A DNA stretch of 64,000 bases from Nocardia otitidiscaviarum NBRC 14405 (GTDB lineage: Bacteria; Actinomycetota; Actinomycetes; Mycobacteriales; Mycobacteriaceae): NCBI RefSeq assembly GCF_000308635.1, contig NZ_BAGD01000065.1:1-64000 (forward strand), given 5' to 3'. The notes under the pieces are model-generated. The model was not told the origin of the DNA. It saw only the letters and a list, made by a program, of their open reading frames with translations, and made no database searches. Shown here in pieces: positions 60,987 through 64,000 of this stretch (positions are counted from its first letter, which is position 1; the number at the start of each line of letters is the position of its first letter). The position numbers were made by a program, and so were the translations under genes.

Positions 60987-62585
60987 TCATGGATGCGTCC
61001 GCGTGGTGTCGGTGGTCGCGGCCTGACGGTTTCGGCGTGCCGGGATCGGCAGCCTGCGCCGACCGCGGGCGTCCACGGCGCGCATGAGCGTGGTGACCAG
61101 GCGGGAGCGTAGCCGGGAGGCCGGGTACCACAGTGGCTCGCGGGGAAGGGCGGGGCCGCGCGGGACGGTGATGGCCTGTTGGCGGCAGTATTTGCGGATT
61201 CCCGCCGCGCCACCCCAGCGCGCGCCGATACCCGAATCCTTCCAGCCGCCCATGGGCAGGGCGAAGCTCATGAGATTGGCGAAGGCGTCGTCGATATTGA
61301 CCGCCCCCACCTCGAGGCGGCGGGCGACGCGTTCGCCGCGGCGGCGGTCGCCGGTCCATACCGTGGCGGACAGGCCGTATACCGAATCGTTGGCCAGCCG
61401 CACCGCCTCGTCCTCGTCGGCCACCGCGACGACCGGAATCAGCGGTCCGAAGGTCTCCTCGGTGAGGCAGAGCATGGTGTGGTCGACGTCGGCCAGCACG
61501 GTCGGCTCGAAATAGCGCCCGCCGCCGAACGCCTTGCCGCCGCACAGGATTCGCGCGCCCTTGGCGACGGCGTCGGCGACGTGCCGGGTGACGATATCGC
61601 ATTGCGCGGCGGTCGCCATCGCACCGATATCGTGGGTGAACGCCCGGCCGTCGCGGCCCTGCCGCAGCGCCCGCACCTCGCCGACCAGCCGTTCCACGAA
61701 GCGGTCGTAGACGGCTGCCTCGACGTACACCCGCTCCACCGAAATGCACACCTGCCCCGCGTTGAACAGCGCCCCGTAGGCGATTCCGGCGGCGGCGCGG
61801 TCGATATCGGCGTCGGCCAGCACGATGGCCGGATCCTTCCCGCCCAGCTCCAGGCTGTAGGGGATGAGCCGCTGCGCACAGGCGGCCGCGATGGCGCGGC
61901 CGGTGCGGGTGGACCCGGTGAACTGCACGAAATCCACGGTGTCCACCACCGCGCGGCCGGTGTCGCCGCCACCGGTCAGCACGGTGAACACCGGCGGCGC
62001 CCCGATCTCGGCCCAGCCGCGCGCCAGTTCCACCGCGCTCAGCGGTGTCACCTCGGACGGCTTCACGAGCACGGCGGCACCGGCCAGCAGTGCGGCGAAG
62101 GCGTCGAAGCAGGGGTTCAGCAGCGGCAGATTCCACGGCGTGACGATGCCGACCACCGGATACGGCCGCACGGTCGAGACCAGTCGTTTGGCCAGGCCGA
62201 TCGGGCTGTGCGGCCGGGGCCGCTCGTCGGCGAGGAAGCCCTCGGCGCGGTCGGCCCAGTACTTCGCGAGATCGACGGCGGCGGGCACCTCGATCGCCGC
62301 GTCGAATCGGGTCTTACCGGTCTCCGATCGCACCACCTCGGTGAGCCGGGGCCCGTTGTCCAGCAGCCAGTCCTGGAATGCGCGCAGCCATTTCGCGCGC
62401 TCGCGCACCCCGATGGCCTCCCATTCCGGCTGCCGCGCGCGCAGCCGCCGCACGGCCTCGGCGACCGCGGCCGCCGAGTGGTCGGTGACCCGTCCGACGA
62501 CGCGGCCGGTCGCCGGATCGCGCACGTCGATAGCGGCGGTGTCGGGCGCGCGGCCGGTGGTGTCGGGTGTGGCGGTATTCGACAC
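60987..62585 (-). CDS. Aldehyde dehydrogenase family protein
   Basis: A 532-aa NAD(P)-dependent aldehyde dehydrogenase (succinate-semialdehyde dehydrogenase-like class). Motifs: VVGIVTPWNLPLLNPCFDAF, VQFTGSTRTGRAIAAACA, LELGGKDPAIVLADADIDRA (catalytic Glu) and YGALFNAGQVCISVERVYVE (catalytic Cys). It has a C-terminal basic extension of about 40 residues beyond the usual end (RSRLVTTLMRAVDARGRRRL). GTG 62585 is chosen for GAGGGG 7 bases upstream; ATG 62615 lacks one. Downstream of a carotenoid-oxygenase and MDR-reductase pair, so it may oxidise a carotenoid-derived aldehyde. Confidence 0.9.
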   Translation of the reverse strand: MSNTATPDTTGRAPDTAAIDVRDPATGRVVGRVTDHSAAAVAEAVRRLRARQPEWEAIGVRERAKWLRAFQDWLLDNGPRLTEVVRSETGKTRFDAAIEVPAAVDLAKYWADRAEGFLADERPRPHSPIGLAKRLVSTVRPYPVVGIVTPWNLPLLNPCFDAFAALLAGAAVLVKPSEVTPLSAVELARGWAEIGAPPVFTVLTGGGDTGRAVVDTVDFVQFTGSTRTGRAIAAACAQRLIPYSLELGGKDPAIVLADADIDRAAAGIAYGALFNAGQVCISVERVYVEAAVYDRFVERLVGEVRALRQGRDGRAFTHDIGAMATAAQCDIVTRHVADAVAKGARILCGGKAFGGGRYFEPTVLADVDHTMLCLTEETFGPLIPVVAVADEDEAVRLANDSVYGLSATVWTGDRRRGERVARRLEVGAVNIDDAFANLMSFALPMGGWKDSGIGARWGGAAGIRKYCRQQAITVPRGPALPREPLWYPASRLRSRLVTTLMRAVDARGRRRLPIPARRNRQAATTDTTRTHP

Positions 62586-62629
62586 GGGAATCCCCTCGAT
62601 CGGTTCGTCCGGCATTGTTTGTCGGTTCG

Positions 62630-63640
62630 TCACGCGCGGGGCAGCCGCACCAGCATCTTGCCGGTATTGCCCCCGCGCATCATGTCCAGGAAGGCGTCCA
62701 CGGCGTGGTCGATACCCTCGACGACGGTCTCCTCCGCGCGGAGGGTGCCGTCGGTCAGCCAGCCCGCGGCGGTGCGCACCCACTCCCCCGCTCGTGCGGT
62801 GTGGTCGCCGAGTAGGAAGCCGCGCAGGGTGATTCGCTTGCGGGTGGCCAGGTGCAGATTGCTCGGTCCCGGTGCCGGGTCGGTGTCGTTGTACACCGAC
62901 ACGGCACCGCACAGCGCCACCCGCCCGAAGTCGTTCAGGACGGTCAGGGCCGCCTGGAGGTGCTCGCCGCCGACATTGTCGAAGTAGACGTCGATGCCCT
63001 CGGGTGCGGCTGCGGCCAGCTGGGCCGCGAGATCGCCGCCGCGGTAGTCGATGGCGGCGTCGAAGCCGAAGTCGTCGAGCAGGCGCGCGCACTTGTCCGC
63101 GCCGCCCGCCGAGCCGATCACCCGGGCGGCCCCCAGATTGCGGGCGATCTGTCCGGCCACCGAACCGACCGCCCCCGCCGCTGCGGAGACGAAGACGGTA
63201 TCGCCCGCCCGCACCCCCGCGATATCGGTCAGCCCCACATACGCGGTCAGCCCGGTCGCACCCAGTACGCCCAGATACGCCTGTGCCGGGGAACGCCGCG
63301 TATCCACCGGCTGCGCGTCGACAGCGTCGAGGACGGCGTATTCCCGCCAGCCCGCGAAGTGGATCACGCTCGCACCCACCGGAATCGACGCGGCGCGCGA
63401 GGCGGTGACGGTGCCGACGGCCCCGCCCGACATGGCCCGGCCCAGTTCGAAGGGCGGCATATACGATCTGCCCGCGTTCATGCGACCGCGCATGTACGGG
63501 TCCACCGACAGCCACTCGTTGGCCACGAGTATCTGCCCCGGCCCCGGTTCGTCCAGGGTGACGTCGGCGAGTTCGAAGTCGCGCGGTGTCGGCTCCCCCT
63601 GCGGGCGGGCGATCAGTCGCCATTCCCGTGACCGTGTCAT
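62630..63640 (-). CDS. MDR-family NADP-dependent oxidoreductase
   Basis: A 336-aa zinc-independent medium-chain reductase of the leukotriene B4 12-hydroxydehydrogenase/prostaglandin reductase kind. It shows EWLSVDPYMRGRMNAGRSYM near residue 45, LGVLGATGLTAYVGLTDIAG, VFVSAAAGAVGSVAGQIARN (NADP site) and VYFDNVGGEHLQAALTVLND. Likely reduces alpha,beta-unsaturated ketones or aldehydes. Its ATG overlaps the carotenoid-oxygenase stop by 4 bases, and the aldehyde dehydrogenase follows after 44 bases. Confidence 0.92.
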   Translation of the reverse strand: MTRSREWRLIARPQGEPTPRDFELADVTLDEPGPGQILVANEWLSVDPYMRGRMNAGRSYMPPFELGRAMSGGAVGTVTASRAASIPVGASVIHFAGWREYAVLDAVDAQPVDTRRSPAQAYLGVLGATGLTAYVGLTDIAGVRAGDTVFVSAAAGAVGSVAGQIARNLGAARVIGSAGGADKCARLLDDFGFDAAIDYRGGDLAAQLAAAAPEGIDVYFDNVGGEHLQAALTVLNDFGRVALCGAVSVYNDTDPAPGPSNLHLATRKRITLRGFLLGDHTARAGEWVRTAAGWLTDGTLRAEETVVEGIDHAVDAFLDMMRGGNTGKMLVRLPRA

Positions 63641-64000
63641 CGTGCCCCCAGCGCCTGCCGGTACAGCGGACTGTCGACGCTGTAGTAGTTGCAGTGGAAT
63701 CCGCTCGGAATCGCGAACGGTATCCGCACCCGGGCCAACGGTCCGGATGCCAGATCACCGGCCGCGAACACCGCCAGCTCGGTGTCGGCGGCACCGGCCG
63801 CGTGGACCAGAGTCAGTGCGTATCCGTCCACTTCGTCGGTGGCTCCGACGCGGGGGGCGAAGATGAGTTCACCGGCGGCGGCCCCGTCCCCGAAGTGGTA
63901 GACGTCCTCGGCCCCGGTGCGGGTGTCCACCCGCACCACCGAGTCCATACCGTCGGCGCGGCCGTCCACCGAATGCAGGTTGCTGTTGGCGAAGGCGTAG
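63637..64000 (-). CDS. Carotenoid oxygenase family protein, C-terminal part
   Basis: Only the last 120 residues or so are inside the window; the 5' end lies beyond base 64000. The visible part has YAFANSNLHSVDG, VDTRTGAEDVYHFGDG, ATDEVDGYALTLVH, ARVRIPFAIPSGFHCNYYSV, the closing strands of the seven-bladed propeller with the last conserved His (in G-F-H-x-x-Y/W) that ligates iron. These dioxygenases split conjugated double bonds of carotenoids or stilbenes to aldehydes. Coupled to the MDR reductase gene. Confidence 0.88.
   Translation of the reverse strand, partial: YAFANSNLHSVDGRADGMDSVVRVDTRTGAEDVYHFGDGAAAGELIFAPRVGATDEVDGYALTLVHAAGAADTELAVFAAGDLASGPLARVRIPFAIPSGFHCNYYSVDSPLYRQALGAR

Noticed and set aside
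62586..63794. N-terminal extension of the aldehyde dehydrogenase to a 935-aa protein
   Set aside because: The extra frame overlaps the MDR reductase gene in antiphase and is Arg/Gly-rich; the recognisable enzyme begins at GTG 62585.

Overview
The window is high-GC actinobacterial chromosome, most likely a mycolic-acid actinomycete close to Nocardia. Evidence: strong GC bias at third codon positions, frequent GTG/TTG starts and ATGA/GTGA stop-start overlaps. Several loci also match the Mycobacterium/Corynebacterium gene order as I remember it: acn-acnR followed by a small helix-turn-helix gene and an ABC-F ATPase, and pruAB beside pruC. All assignments were read by eye; no database search was run.

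Region by region. 1-5.3 kb: 3' end of aconitase and its repressor acnR, then small stand-alone genes and a two-gene cassette (161-aa putative RiPP precursor plus MvdD-type ATP-grasp ligase) that looks like a graspetide system. 5.3-11 kb: HTH protein, ABC-F ATPase, VOC protein, secreted cutinase, ABC-2-type membrane protein. 11-17 kb: gcvTH under a tandem glycine riboswitch, then proline catabolism (pruA, proline dehydrogenase) with divergent activator pruC. 17-23 kb: LLM oxidoreductase, a P450 / 30-codon microgene / EthA-like Baeyer-Villiger monooxygenase / TetR operon with two perfect operators, and a secreted lipase. 23-28 kb: asparagine permease-asparaginase-aspartase operon with divergent FadR-type regulator. 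28-34 kb: a Pls/PosA-type single-module synthetase with a lysine-like specificity code, overlapping an M1 peptidase gene. 34-38 kb: SRPBCC-ArsR-SRPBCC operon, GT87 glycosyltransferase, a 78-aa orphan, a secreted S1 protease. 38-44 kb: stress-signalling cluster made of a 1275-aa hybrid kinase/receiver/PP2C/anti-sigma protein, STAS antagonist, PAS-ANTAR protein and SigF-type sigma factor. 44-52 kb: alanine dehydrogenase with a tail-to-tail Lrp regulator, alpha-carbonic anhydrase, galactokinase, a lactate-permease-like gene with an odd insertion, AraC regulator, a DUF5753 protein without HTH. 52-59 kb: five-gene oxidative operon (PF10118 hydrolase, FAD/2Fe-2S reductase, BVMO-like enzyme, SDR, acyl-CoA ligase) with divergent TetR and a 27-bp dyad. 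59-64 kb: GNAT, membrane protein with divergent PadR, and an aldehyde dehydrogenase / MDR reductase / carotenoid oxygenase operon running off the window.

Common themes are amino-acid catabolism (Gly, Pro, Asn/Asp, Ala), each with its own local regulator or riboswitch, and oxidative lipid/xenobiotic metabolism in compact overlapping operons. The most novel-looking parts are the graspetide-like pair, the Pls-like synthetase with its M1 peptidase, and the fused partner-switching protein. No rRNA, tRNA, CRISPR, insertion sequence or phage gene was recognised.
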